5,435 nt of DNA from DASTOB01 sp035720425 (GTDB lineage Bacteria > Chloroflexota > Limnocylindria > Limnocylindrales > CSP1-4): assembly GCA_035720425.1 (NCBI GenBank), contig DASTOB010000169.1:1-5435 (forward strand), in the 5' to 3' direction. This document shows positions 5,382-5,435 of the stretch, one piece after another. The notes under the pieces were generated by a model, which did no database searches, had not been told where the DNA came from, and saw nothing but the letters and a program-made list of their open reading frames with translations. Position numbers and translations under genes: made by a program. Position 1 is the first letter of the stretch, and every line of letters starts with the position of its first letter.

Positions 5382-5435
5382 TCAGCCGAGGGCGTCGATC
5401 GCCGCTTCGATCTCGTCGGCCGAGAAGATGACCTC
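5382..5435 (-). CDS. C-terminal tail of a convergent gene (runs off the right edge)
   Basis: On the minus strand the last 17 codons in the window read EVIFSADEIEAAIDALG and end in TGA (5382-5384). The alternating hydrophobic strand followed by an acidic helix (SADEIEAAIDALG) looks like a genuine protein end, and no plus-strand gene competes for the space. Too little is present to name a family. Confidence 0.5.
   Translation of the reverse strand, partial: EVIFSADEIEAAIDALG

Noticed and set aside
1..5435. tRNA, rRNA or insertion sequence
   Set aside because: No cloverleaf, rRNA-like block, transposase motif or terminal inverted repeat pair was seen on either strand.

Overview
The window is very GC-rich (roughly 70% or more by eye), uses many GTG starts and has tightly packed genes. 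Several small proteins have an Ala/Pro/Gly-rich style that I associate with uncultured Chloroflexota (Limnocylindria/Ellin6529-like) or deep actinobacterial genomes. That placement is an inference from style; nothing in the window fixes the taxonomy.

Layout. The left edge carries two minus-strand genes. The first is the N-terminal part of a larger protein that runs off the window, possibly a PLP-dependent decarboxylase or aminotransferase. The second is a small lipoprotein. From about position 987 everything reads on the plus strand as one probable transcription unit of six genes: a two-helix membrane protein, a conserved 108-residue soluble protein, a strongly acidic protein built from a duplicated domain, a PyrK-like iron-sulfur flavoprotein subunit, a PyrD-like (class 1B) dihydroorotate dehydrogenase subunit, and a small exported protein. 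The last four are linked by three consecutive 4-base GTGA stop/start overlaps, so their translation is probably coupled.

Function. PyrK and PyrD together form the NAD-linked dihydroorotate dehydrogenase of pyrimidine synthesis in other bacteria. Here both are divergent. PyrD keeps the catalytic Cys and FMN-barrel landmarks but has lost several residues of the usual orotate-binding set, and it carries a basic N-terminal tail of about 70 residues. PyrK keeps the four 2Fe-2S cysteines but has a basic insertion and an altered nucleotide-binding glycine motif. The acidic duplicated-domain protein immediately upstream is a candidate partner. No other pyrimidine gene lies in the window.

Right end. 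A 282-base gap (5100-5381) separates this operon from the tail of a convergent minus-strand gene. It holds three near-identical 17-base dyad repeats (consensus TGACGAYSACGTCGTCA) and a separate perfect 8-base inverted repeat. These repeats are the clearest unexplained structure in the window.
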